64,000 nucleotides of DNA, from NCBI GenBank assembly GCA_964035575.1, contig OZ037926.1:310001-374000 (forward strand), given 5' to 3'. Below, in pieces: positions 1-9,583 of this stretch. This stretch comes from Rhynchopus sp. YZ270_cl-10. Lineage: Eukaryota; Euglenozoa; Diplonemea; Diplonemida; Diplonemidae. How positions within the stretch are numbered: the stretch's first letter is position 1; every line of letters starts with the position of its first letter. The notes under the pieces were generated by a model. It made no database searches. It was not told the DNA's origin and saw only the letters and a program-made list of their open reading frames with translations. Made by a program: the position numbers and the translations under genes.

Positions 1-2394
1 ACGCGACACCACAGCAGCCACGTGGTGCCACTCGCCGTCGTCAATCGGGTGTGCAGTGTTGCCCTCAACCGTCACCTTCGCCCCGTCGCGTGCGTACACA
101 ACAGTCTTGAACGACTTCCCAGTCCCTGCCGTCAGGACCGTGAGCCCAGGCGAGGTCGGGCGCCCTGCATTGGAGAAGATGGGCATGTTCCCGACGTCCC
201 CTCCTGCAGCAATCTTGACCCACGTGCTCACGGTGACGTCGTCCTCGCGCAGCAGCAGGAAGGCCGGCATCGGGGACATCTGCACCTTCATGTGGCCGTC
301 GTTCCACGCACCCTTCCTGCCCGACAGCTCTGCACAGTTCCCAGACACACCGCCAGGCACACCCACAGACACACCTGTGGGGTCCAGGTACGCCTGCACG
401 TGCTTCGTGCTGTCGTGCACAACAGAGACCGATGCCGACGGCGACACAGGCACACCTGCAGACTCAAACGCGTAGTGCAGGATGAGGTGCTCTGCAGCCG
501 CGTCCTGTGTCTCGACCCACACCTCCACCTCAGCAGCGGCCCCCGCCACCCCGTTCTGCACAATTGTGTACGAGAACGTGTCGCGCCCAACAAACGCAGC
601 CGCCGGTGTGTACACAAAGCCCCCGCTGGCACCAAGGCGCAGTGTCCCGTGTGCCGGGGCCGCAGTCACAGCAGCCTGCGCACCCTGTGCCACCACGCCA
701 CGGTCGTTTGCAAGCACACCCTCCGCAGCACCCACCTGCAGCACCGCACCCAACACAGCCACGTACACGTCTGGGAACGCCCCCGCCGCAGACACACCCA
801 GAAGGGGCAGCATCGCACGCCCCGCACGCTCCCCGATCGCGACCATCGACCCCCCGTCGTAGTGGTAGTAGTGGTACAGGTCGTCCGAGGGAACCCAGTC
901 CGCGTGTGCGTCCGCCGTCGCCACTCCCGCCTGCGCACGGCGGATCACGTCCCCACGCACCCCCTGGTTGTCGTTCCCCTGCACCACCACCACAGGGAGG
1001 GACGGTACACCCACCTCCGCACGCACAGCAGCAATCAGCTTTGTGAGTGCAGCCTCGTAGCCGTTCGCGTCTGCGTCCGAGAAGGCGTCGTTGTAGCCCT
1101 GCGACCACACAAACCCAGACACAACGTGGTCCGCAGGCAACGTCGCACGGAACGCCGCAAACCCGGCCACCATCTGCGCGTACAGGTTGTCTGCGTCTCC
1201 TGTCGGCGACCAGTGGTCTGCCCGTGCAATCTGTGTGCCACCCTTCGACGCCTTGAACAGGTACACGTCCTCCGACAGTGCGTCTCCCAGCACGTGTCCG
1301 AAGCCCAGCTCCGGTCCGAATGACGAACCGTAGAAAGGCCCAAGCCCGCCTGTCCCACGTGAGCGCTCAATGATCGACTTCGCGAACACGTCACTGCGTG
1401 TCTCAAGCAGCTCCGTGCGCAGGGACAGGTAGTTCTTCAGGTCTGCCGTGCTCCCGTGTCCAACCATGTTCGACTGGCCTGCCATCAAGAACACGCGTGG
1501 TGGGCTTCTTGTTGGTGGTGTGGATGGAGCTGGCGGTGTGGACGGTGCCGGCGGTGCAGGTGTGCGGGGGGTCTCGGTTGCTGGGGGCTGTGTTGGTGGT
1601 GCAGACGTGCGAGGAGAGTTGGTGCGTGGTGCTGATGTGCGGGGAGGCTCAGTCCGTGGTGCCTCTGTATCAGGTGCCGATGTCGATGGCACTTCCGTCA
1701 CCGGAGCACCTCCCAGACACGGCGCACGTGCCTCCTGTGGCGTCATCACGTGGTCCGCAAAGCTCACGTGGTCGACGTAGAACTCGCCAAAACGCGACAT
1801 CTTTGTGCCCCCCAAGTGGTACTCCCCAATCGCCATCCCGCCGTACCTCGAACTCTGCTGCAGGTCCATCGTCGCACTCTTCGACAGCACAAGCTCGCCG
1901 TCAACCCACAGCCGCAGCATCGTCTCTGCAGCTGTGTACGTCAACACAACCTGGTGCCACACACCCACCACAACCTTTCCACTGCTCCTCACCCGAATGA
2001 GCGGTGTGCGCACACTCAGCCCTCCACTAGAGTCCACCATCACCCACGCACCCCAGTTGTCACGTGACCTGTCGCGTGCCCTGTCCGTCCCACCAAGCGT
2101 GAACAGCGTACGATCCCTGCTCAGCACCACAGGCTTCACGTAACCCGCAATCGAAAAGTCGACGTTCCCAGTGGGTGCCCCGTTCCCCTCCTTCAGGCTG
2201 ATGAAGTCCAGACTCCGCATGTGGTACGACTTCCCACACACTGCATTGTTGCCAGACCCAAGCGCAAGCTTCTTCGTTGTGCTCGTCCTCCCAAACGTGT
2301 CCGTCACCTCAGGGCCGTCCAGGGTGTACTGCGAGTAGATGCTTCCCTGCACCAACCCCACACACAGAGCCAGCAGTGCCATGCTCTGCCGCAT
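1..2394 (-). CDS. Secreted LamG - carbohydrate acetylesterase, array copy 1 (C-terminus outside window)
   Basis: The gene starts at the ATG at 2394 and runs off the left edge, lacking about the last 74 codons by comparison with the copy at 27632-30247. It begins with a signal peptide (MRQSMALLALCVGLVQGS), then a LamG/concanavalin-like domain (about 20-230), a Pro/Thr-rich linker of the long type, a GQSNM block typical of sialate O-acetylesterase-like SGNH esterases, an Ig/cadherin-like beta domain, and the start of a second LamG domain. The expected role is release of acetyl groups from a polysaccharide outside the cell. It is intronless and its register matches the other copies at both ends. 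Function is inferred from motifs; the substrate is unknown. Confidence 0.8.
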   Translation of the reverse strand, partial: MRQSMALLALCVGLVQGSIYSQYTLDGPEVTDTFGRTSTTKKLALGSGNNAVCGKSYHMRSLDFISLKEGNGAPTGNVDFSIAGYVKPVVLSRDRTLFTLGGTDRARDRSRDNWGAWVMVDSSGGLSVRTPLIRVRSSGKVVVGVWHQVVLTYTAAETMLRLWVDGELVLSKSATMDLQQSSRYGGMAIGEYHLGGTKMSRFGEFYVDHVSFADHVMTPQEARAPCLGGAPVTEVPSTSAPDTEAPRTEPPRTSAPRTNSPRTSAPPTQPPATETPRTPAPPAPSTPPAPSTPPTRSPPRVFLMAGQSNMVGHGSTADLKNYLSLRTELLETRSDVFAKSIIERSRGTGGLGPFYGSSFGPELGFGHVLGDALSEDVYLFKASKGGTQIARADHWSPTGDADNLYAQMVAGFAAFRATLPADHVVSGFVWSQGYNDAFSDADANGYEAALTKLIAAVRAEVGVPSLPVVVVQGNDNQGVRGDVIRRAQAGVATADAHADWVPSDDLYHYYHYDGGSMVAIGERAGRAMLPLLGVSAAGAFPDVYVAVLGAVLQVGAAEGVLANDRGVVAQGAQAAVTAAPAHGTLRLGASGGFVYTPAAAFVGRDTFSYTIVQNGVAGAAAEVEVWVETQDAAAEHLILHYAFESAGVPVSPSASVSVVHDSTKHVQAYLDPTGVSVGVPGGVSGNCAELSGRKGAWNDGHMKVQMSPMPAFLLLREDDVTVSTWVKIAAGGDVGNMPIFSNAGRPTSPGLTVLTAGTGKSFKTVVYARDGAKVTVEGNTAHPIDDGEWHHVAAVVSR

Positions 2395-3097
2395 CAAACC
2401 ACAGGCAGGGAGAAGAAAGGGAGTGGGTAGGTTGGCTCTTGTGTAGTTAATGTTTTGCAGTTATATTACCTGTGGCGTGTTGTTGTGTTGTGTTGTGTCG
2501 ATAACACGTAGAGGGAGGGCTTGGTGCAATACAAAGTACAAACGAACCCTTTTGTTGTTTCTTTGTTTTGAGAACTTCTTGTCTCATTACGATCTTGCGT
2601 TTAAAAAGAGAATAACATAATAAAACCACACCGATGCACCTTTGTGTCTATCTGGCTAGTGTTTGTTTCGATAGAATGGGTGAACGGTACTTTGCTCTGT
2701 AGGTTGCTTGTTAAGATAAATATTGCTAGCAAGAAGGACAAGAAACTAAATCAAAAGTATAATAAAAAGTGTTTTGCACAAAATAACGTACACGAGAGAA
2801 AGGGAACAAACAGAAAAGCACAACACGCACCACACAAGGCAGTGCAGTGCGCCACAGCAGCACCACCAGCATCATGCAGCTTTGTGTGTATCCGCAAACA
2901 AAACCATGCAAAGCCACCTCAGGATAGTGAAGACCACTCGTGTGGCAGCTGCACTAAACCCAACGAGGTCATCACATGAAAAGTGGATTGAGTTGAAACA
3001 TATAATTATGCTGGACACACAGACACACACACGCTGCACTCATCTGGGATGGCCGCGGCATCGGTTCCCCATTCAAACAAAAACAGACAAAACGAAA
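2395..3097. other. Array spacer (PB1 gene 3' end to enzyme gene 5' end)
   Basis: No gene seen. It holds the leader of the enzyme gene (the minus strand reads AACTACAC about 45 nt before the ATG) and the 3' end of the PB1 gene. Compared with the spacer at 8785-9583 it lacks a block of about 85 bp found there at about 9097-9180. Confidence 0.7.
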
Positions 3098-4639
3098 TCA
3101 CATCATCTCCTCCAAAACAGCTGCAACGTCTCCGTTGTGCCTCTCAAGCACAGCACGCACGTCTGCAGTGATGTCGAACCCCATGTTCCGCAGGGCAGTC
3201 ACACCCGCACTGTCTGCCTCCTGCTTCTCCTCCTCCCTCTCTGGCTGTGTATCTGCCGGCACAGCAACCACATCCACATCCTCGTTGTCCTCCACCTGCA
3301 CGTCCTCCTCCGCTGCCATCGGCATCTTCTGCTCGCAGCGTGGCCCGTGTTGGCCTGCATGCTTCGCACACCTCACACAGCAGTGTGTGGCGTGCACACC
3401 AGTCACCTCAAAGCTGCACCCAGCACACACAAGCAGGGCTGCATCCGACACACCAGCAGTGACGTCCTCCTCCTCCTCTTGGCTCGGCACCTCCACAGCC
3501 TCAGTCGCATCACTCTTCCTCTTGTGCACACGGCAGTGTGGGCCGTGCTTACCTGCGTGCTTCACACTCCGACGGCAGCACGGCTTCACTTCTTCACTCA
3601 CTGCCTCTGCAGGTGTCTCTTCTTCTGTCTGCTCCACCAGGACGTCAGTCACATCTGCACTCTTCTTCCCGTGCACACGGCGCCGTGGACCATGTTTACC
3701 TGCGTGCTTCACACTCTTACGACAGCACGGCATCCCTTCCTTCTTCACAGACTGCGACACATCTTCACCCACCACTGCTGGTGCAGCAGCCTCAACATCA
3801 GAAGTCTCCATGTGTCTCTTCTCACAGCGTGGCCCGTGCTGGCCTCCCCCACGAGCGCACATGTGGCAGCAGTGTGTGCCGTGTCTGCGTGTCACTGCAT
3901 AGGAACATCCTTCGCCAGCACAGCACACCTCTGCCACCGCAGCCTGCGGAACGTCAGTCACATCTGCACTCTTCCTCCCGTGCACACGGCAGCGTGGACC
4001 ATGCTCACCTGCGTGCTTCACACTGCGACGGCAGCATGGTGTCACTTCCTTCACAGACTCAGACCCAGATGCAACCTCGTCACCTGCCTGCTTCTGTTCC
4101 TGACCCTGTGTCTGTGCGTGTGCCTGCCACTCAGCCAACAGATGGCGAATACCAGGCAGCATAGCGCCGTGATGCCCATGCATGTGTTGGTGGTGGTGGT
4201 GCCTGTTCCCGTCTCTCTGTGCATCACGATGCTGGATCACACGCTCCCAGAAGGCCTGGCGCGGATGCCTCTGCTGGCCAAGACACACTGCAGACCCATC
4301 CTGCGCACCTATCGTCACCACCAGACGCAGGGCACGCTGTTGTGCACACACGTCCGCGTCGTCTGCCCCACGTGCCTCCCGCCAGAGCGCCACACACTCG
4401 GCCCACTCCTCGTCCAGGTCCACCGTCACCAGGTCCCCCTCGTCGTCCACGTAGCGCAGCGTGAACACCCCGCACGCCCACTGCCGCACACACCCCTTCA
4501 CATCCTCCAGGCTCGGGCAGAGGAGCCGTGTGCGCCGCTGCTCCACCACCCTCCGCCCGCGCACGAGCACAAACTTCAGCGGCACCCCGACCGCACCCTC
4601 TGAGGAGAGCTGCATCGTCGCTGCCTCTGTGTGTGTCAT
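3098..4639 (-). CDS. PB1 - Cys/His repeats - UBA protein, copy A
   Basis: A 513-residue intronless protein. A PB1 domain (about 20-111) has a basic first strand (KFVLVRGRR) and an acidic OPCA-type stretch (YVDDEGDL... DLDEEW), so it could pair head-to-tail with other PB1 domains. A His-rich segment (about 143-156) follows, then five zinc-binding-like motifs of the form CC-x5-H-A-G-x-H-G-P-x-C-x2-H, two of them longer variants. The last 35 residues form a UBA domain (NMGFD... NGDVAAVLEEMM), expected to bind ubiquitin. The order PB1, zinc module, UBA resembles the p62/NBR1 class of autophagy receptors, but the zinc module is not a ZZ finger. A WERV tetrad could act as an LC3-interacting motif, but its flanks are not acidic. 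Function is inferred. Confidence 0.85.
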   Translation of the reverse strand: MTHTEAATMQLSSEGAVGVPLKFVLVRGRRVVEQRRTRLLCPSLEDVKGCVRQWACGVFTLRYVDDEGDLVTVDLDEEWAECVALWREARGADDADVCAQQRALRLVVTIGAQDGSAVCLGQQRHPRQAFWERVIQHRDAQRDGNRHHHHQHMHGHHGAMLPGIRHLLAEWQAHAQTQGQEQKQAGDEVASGSESVKEVTPCCRRSVKHAGEHGPRCRVHGRKSADVTDVPQAAVAEVCCAGEGCSYAVTRRHGTHCCHMCARGGGQHGPRCEKRHMETSDVEAAAPAVVGEDVSQSVKKEGMPCCRKSVKHAGKHGPRRRVHGKKSADVTDVLVEQTEEETPAEAVSEEVKPCCRRSVKHAGKHGPHCRVHKRKSDATEAVEVPSQEEEEDVTAGVSDAALLVCAGCSFEVTGVHATHCCVRCAKHAGQHGPRCEQKMPMAAEEDVQVEDNEDVDVVAVPADTQPEREEEKQEADSAGVTALRNMGFDITADVRAVLERHNGDVAAVLEEMM

Positions 4640-6096
4640 TGTCGCTGTCCTCGCTCCGACCGTACCTGCTGGCGCTGCTGGCTCCGTTGTGTTGTGTTTG
4701 CTCTTCGCTTGTGGTTCTCCTCTTTGCTTTGGTTAGGTTAGTGTAGACAAAGATGTGTGGTCACGAATAAGAGCAATGTGTATAGGATATGGTCTGTGGG
4801 TGTGTGGATGTGTTTTGTGGGCGGGTAGGGTCTAGGGTGTGGTGCAGGAAACAGTGGACAAAAAACCCAGCCCGAGAGAGAGTATTCTTTTACATTTTGT
4901 TTTTGCTTTTTTTTTGGAAAACGCGATGAACGGGGGGAGGGAAGAGGGAAGGGAAGGTGGAGATAAAGAGCCAGAAAGCGCTGTGTTTGCCAGGTGGCAC
5001 CGACGCTTCCTGCAACCTTCTGTGGCACAACGTGATTGACACTCTCCTTACAAAGGAAGAGGAGAAGGTCAGGACTGAACAAAAGTTGTTGTGCTGCCCA
5101 CAAAGAAGATCCTTGTTTAGAAAAAAACAAGATAATAAACACATCCTGTGCGAAGGTGCACAAGGTGCGTGCCACGTACAAAAGACAAGTATGCTGCGTC
5201 TGCTGTGTGGTCTATTTTGTTCCGCCTTCACACTTATTTTAGGGGCAAAAGAACAAAACAAAGAAACAGGAAAGCTATTCCCATTGAAGGGATCGAGCCA
5301 ACAAGACAGCTAACATGAAAACCGTAGAGTGGGGTGACAAAACGCTAAGAAAAGAACGGGGAGATTGGACTACCTGTATATGTGCATGTGGCGCACAAGA
5401 ACGTCCCGAAACAAAGCATGAAGTTCAAAAATAGAAAGGTTTATTTCGCTAGAACAAAAGTATATTAGTGGAAGAGAAAACAAAACAAAATCGAAACTTG
5501 CCAAGACGAATGCACCTCACGAGACACATGGATCTGTGTGAAGAACAAGAAGTCTCAACGGGGATCATAAACAAAATGATACAGACCAACCTATTGAAGC
5601 AAAACAACGGGTGGACCTGTGTGGGCAACATGTTGTGCAGAAACACACGAACACTAAACGCAGACAAGGCAGTGACACTCACCAACTAGGGACATGCATG
5701 CGGCGTGATGTGCCATGTGTTTCATGACTGTTGCCAACGTATTAAAATCAAAACAATGGTGTGTTGAATGAAATATAAAAAGTAAACATACAAAAACAAG
5801 ACACACTGTAAAAAGAAAGATGTGTGTGTGTGTCCAGAACGCTTTGCAATATAAAATGCGATGAAGACAAAAGAATGTCGGTAATTTTAAAGGTGTCAGT
5901 TTCCCTCAATATTCTTTTTGTAAAATGATTAATACTTGTTAGAAGTGGAGCGGTTGCCATCGCAACAACAAACACGTAAGAAAGGGCAAAGGCAAAGACA
6001 TCGATTGGCGGTTCGGTTGTTGCTATCTAAGATGGGTGATTCTCTGTGCCTCTCTTTGTCTTTACCTTTGCCTTTCCACCGATTCCTCCGTCTCTC
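4640..6096. other. Array spacer with near-invariant block
   Basis: No convincing gene. The leader of the PB1 gene is at the left. From about 5281 to 5720 the sequence is almost identical to 12805-13240 and 20372-20806. Short ORFs on both strands in the block (78 codons minus, 73 plus) are equally identical, so conservation does not show that they are coding. Confidence 0.6.
4729..4752 (-). promoter_or_regulatory. CTACACTA motif upstream of PB1 gene A
   Basis: About 90-110 nt before the ATG the minus strand reads TGTCTACACTAACC followed by TAACCAAAGC. The same motif is at the matching place before the other PB1 copies (11332-11355, 12251-12274, 19823-19846, 26113-26136) and recurs at unrelated loci. 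It is probably an initiator or leader signal. Confidence 0.45.
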
Positions 6097-8784
6097 TCAC
6101 ACCTGGTCTGGAACTGGCACGTGTGGCCCACCCCCCTCCTGGATGAGGTAGTGGTACGAGTACGCGAGGAAGTCTCTGAACTGCGTTGCAGGCGTGTTTG
6201 CCACCACCAAGTACAGCGTCTCCCCGGCACCCACACGCACCGTTGCCGTCACAGCCTTGCCGCCCGTCCCTGCCACTGCTGCAGGGAGCCGCACGTAGCG
6301 CCGCTCCCCAGTTGCCGTGTTGTGCACAACAGCCTGTGCACGGAACTCAGAGTAGGCAGGGTTCGCAGAAGACGGCACCACACCCACTGTGTACTGTGTC
6401 TCTGTCGCCACACCCGACACCTCGTATGCGTTGAAGGCCCAGTCCCCGATCATGTACCGCCCAGGCACAGACACCCACGCCCCGTCCGTGCCGCCAGCAC
6501 CGTAGAAGACAGCCACCTTGTTGTCAACCTCCTCGTCGGCCACAGGGTCCTCCGTGTTGTCCTTGTTGTTCCCGTCCATACGGCGGAACGACCCTTCCTC
6601 AGACGCACGGAAGGTCTCTTCGTAGTCGACGTCCCACGTCGTCACACGTGCCGCAAAGTCGCTGAAGACCTCACGCATGTCGTACCCAGCCTCCGCAAGT
6701 GCGTTGTACATCCCCTCCGCAGGTGCACCACTCAGCGGTGCCAGCCCAAGGCGTGCACGGTTGAACACCTTCCCCACCCAGAAGTCGTCCCCAAGCACGT
6801 GGTGTGTCACGAACCACTCCCAGATCGCCGCCCCGTACTGGTGCCCGCCCTTCCCAATGTCCACAATCCCGTCTGCGAACGTCGAGTCCTGTTTCGTCCA
6901 CAGCGCCAGCTGCGGCTGCAGGGTGTACATCCCGAGAATCGTGTCGTACACTGCCGGCTTCTGTGAGAACGCACCCCACGACGCAGTCGACTCTGCAAGG
7001 AACTTCGTCCACCCCTGTGCACGCTTCTGGTACGAGTGGAAGTTCTCATGCAGCACATACTGGCCCCACGGCTTCTCAAAGTTGAACTTGCTCACCCAGG
7101 ACCGGCGGTACCCATCCGTCAGCAGCATCTGGCGTGGCTTTGCGTACTCGGCACACAGCGCCCCGTGCACGTACATCCCTGTCTCCATCACGTTGTGCTC
7201 CCAGGTCATGTCGTGTCCCGAGAGCTGGTACTCGAAGCTGTCCTGCGTTGTGTCCGTCACCCCCTCAGGCCAGTAGATGCACTCGTACACACCGCACAGG
7301 AAGTTCGGCATCGTTGCGTCGGGCACCACCAGCGACGACGTCCCAACAGCCCCGCACCTGTTCCCCAGCGTCTCCACCTCTGCCGCACCCAGGGCACGCG
7401 AGTACACACGCACGTCCCACACCTTCCCGGGGTGCTGTGGCACAGAGAGCACGCCCCCCAGCTGCATCGTCCCCGACACAGACACAGGCGCACCGCCCGC
7501 AGCCACACCGTTCACGTACACAGCCACAGCACCGTCGGCAGCAACCACCACTGCCACATGGTTGCAGTGGCGGTGCGAGAGCGCTGTCGTGTGCACCACC
7601 GCCACCTCCGCCCCGCCTGCAGCCCGCACTGCCACCGACACACGCCCAGCATCCTCGGCAACAGTCACCGCCTCAGACTGCAGCAGCACACCCGTCTGCC
7701 CCACTGTGTGCGGCTGCACCTTCAGCGACAGCGTCACACCGCTCGGACCAGCAGACAGCGCACCAAAGTCCACACTCACCGTGCGCGACGTCATGTCCGT
7801 CACACTTTCGTACGGGAACTCCTGCTCGCGCCTGTCCGTCGGAAACAGCTCCGCCGACACTGCGTGGGCGTGTGCAGACAGGTCTTCGTAGGAAAACTCG
7901 AGCGGCACGTACGCGAACAGGCTTGCGTCAAAGGGCCCCTCCTGTCCGATGTCTGCCAGCGAACAGCGTGCCTCGCAGCGGTTGAACGAACACACCATCC
8001 CTGCCGCACAGCTCCCGCACTGCACAGTTGTCCCGTCCTGCGCACGTACCACACCGCACACAGCACCGCGTTGTGCACAGACATCCGTCACCGGAGCACC
8101 TCCCAGACACGGCGCACGTGCCTCCTGTGGCGTCATCACGTGATCCGCAAAGCTCACGTGGTCGACGTAGAACTCGCCAAAACGCGACATCTTTGTGCCC
8201 CCCAAGTGGTACTCCCCAATCGCCATCCCGCCGTACCTCGAACTCTGCTGCAGGTCCATCGTCGCACTCTCCGACAACACAAGCTCGCCGTCAACCCACA
8301 GCCGCAGCATCGTCTCTGCAGCTGTGTACGTCAACACAACCTGGTGCCACACACCCACCACAACCTTTCCACTGCTCCTCACACGAATGAGCGGTGTGCG
8401 CACACTCAGCCCTCCACTAGAGTCCACCATCACCCACGCACCCCAGTTATCACGTGACCAGTCCGAAGCCCTGTCCGTCCCACCAAGCGTGAACAGCGTA
8501 CGGTCCCCGCTCAGCGACACAGGCTTCACGTAACCCGCAATCGAAAAGTCAACGTTCCCAGTGGGTGCACCGTTCCCCTCCTTCAGGCTGATGAAGTCCA
8601 GACTCCGCATGTGGTACGACTTCCCACACACTGCATTGTTGCCAGACCCAAGCGCAAGCTTCTTCGTTGTGCTCGTCCTCCCAAACGTGTCCGTCACCTC
8701 AGGGCCGTCCAGGGTGTACTGCGAGTAGATGCTTCCCTGCACCAACCCCACACACAGAGCCAGCAGTGCCATGCTCTGCCGCAT
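6097..8784 (-). CDS. Secreted LamG - DUF6055-like metallopeptidase, copy A
   Basis: An 895-residue intronless protein starting at the ATG at 8784; the open frame continues 49 codons upstream but the signal peptide begins here. Layout: signal peptide (1-18), LamG-like domain (to about 230, nearly identical to the esterase copies), a Cys-rich EGF-like segment (about 235-275), a second LamG-like domain (about 285-480), then a catalytic region. That region has HENFH (about 579-583), a zinc-ligand and general-base HExxH motif, and FLAES 14 residues later as a likely third ligand. The sequence fits the DUF6055 family as I remember it. It probably cleaves an extracellular or wall protein. The assignment is from motif and overall look. 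Confidence 0.8.
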   Translation of the reverse strand: MRQSMALLALCVGLVQGSIYSQYTLDGPEVTDTFGRTSTTKKLALGSGNNAVCGKSYHMRSLDFISLKEGNGAPTGNVDFSIAGYVKPVSLSGDRTLFTLGGTDRASDWSRDNWGAWVMVDSSGGLSVRTPLIRVRSSGKVVVGVWHQVVLTYTAAETMLRLWVDGELVLSESATMDLQQSSRYGGMAIGEYHLGGTKMSRFGEFYVDHVSFADHVMTPQEARAPCLGGAPVTDVCAQRGAVCGVVRAQDGTTVQCGSCAAGMVCSFNRCEARCSLADIGQEGPFDASLFAYVPLEFSYEDLSAHAHAVSAELFPTDRREQEFPYESVTDMTSRTVSVDFGALSAGPSGVTLSLKVQPHTVGQTGVLLQSEAVTVAEDAGRVSVAVRAAGGAEVAVVHTTALSHRHCNHVAVVVAADGAVAVYVNGVAAGGAPVSVSGTMQLGGVLSVPQHPGKVWDVRVYSRALGAAEVETLGNRCGAVGTSSLVVPDATMPNFLCGVYECIYWPEGVTDTTQDSFEYQLSGHDMTWEHNVMETGMYVHGALCAEYAKPRQMLLTDGYRRSWVSKFNFEKPWGQYVLHENFHSYQKRAQGWTKFLAESTASWGAFSQKPAVYDTILGMYTLQPQLALWTKQDSTFADGIVDIGKGGHQYGAAIWEWFVTHHVLGDDFWVGKVFNRARLGLAPLSGAPAEGMYNALAEAGYDMREVFSDFAARVTTWDVDYEETFRASEEGSFRRMDGNNKDNTEDPVADEEVDNKVAVFYGAGGTDGAWVSVPGRYMIGDWAFNAYEVSGVATETQYTVGVVPSSANPAYSEFRAQAVVHNTATGERRYVRLPAAVAGTGGKAVTATVRVGAGETLYLVVANTPATQFRDFLAYSYHYLIQEGGGPHVPVPDQV

Positions 8785-9583
8785 CAAACCACAGGCAGGG
8801 AGAAGAAAGGGAGTGGGTAGGTTGGCTCTTGTGTAGTTAATGTTTTGCAGTAATATTACCTGTGGCGTGTTGTTGTGTTGTGTTGTGTCGATAACACGTA
8901 GAGGGAGGGCTTGGTGCAATACAAAGTACAAACGAACCCTTTTGTTGTTTCTTTGTTTTGAGAACTTCTTGTCTCATTACGATCTTGCGTTTAGAAAGAG
9001 AATAACATAATAAAACCACACCGATGCACCTTTGTGTCTATCTGGCTAGTGTTTGTTTCGATAGAATGGGTGAACGGTACTTTGCTTTGTAGGTTCAAAA
9101 CATCAAAAAGTGAAGCAAAACTTGCGTGAACCATCCAAATTTGAGGTGAGAACAGCATTGATGTATATATTCTGTTAGTTGCTTGTTAAGATAAATATTG
9201 CTAGCAAGAAGGACAAGGAACTAAATCAAAAGTATAATAAAAAGTGTTAGTGTTTGCACAAAATAACGTACACGAGAGAAAGGAAACAAACAGAAAAACA
9301 AAACCCGCACCACACCCACCCGAAGGCAGTACAGTGCGCCACAGCAGCATCACCAGCACGCAGCTTTGTTGTGTGTATCCGCAAACAAAACCATGCAAAG
9401 CCACCTCAGGATAGTGAAGACCACTCGTGTGGCAGCTGCACTAAACCCAACGAGGTCATCACATGAAAAGTGGATTGAGTTGAAACATATAATTCTGCTC
9501 GACACACACACACACAAGCTGCACTCATCTGGGATGGCCGCGGCATCGGTTCCCCATTCAAACAAAAACAATTCAAAACGAAA
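8785..9583. other. Array spacer
   Basis: No gene seen. It is homologous to 2395-3097, 17509-18188 and 23892-24682, and contains the 85-bp block at about 9097-9180 that the first spacer lacks. Confidence 0.65.

Noticed and set aside
5449-5689. Conserved 73- and 78-codon frames in the array spacer
   Set aside because: The DNA is nearly identical in all three copies, so frame conservation is not informative; composition and lack of domains argue against coding.
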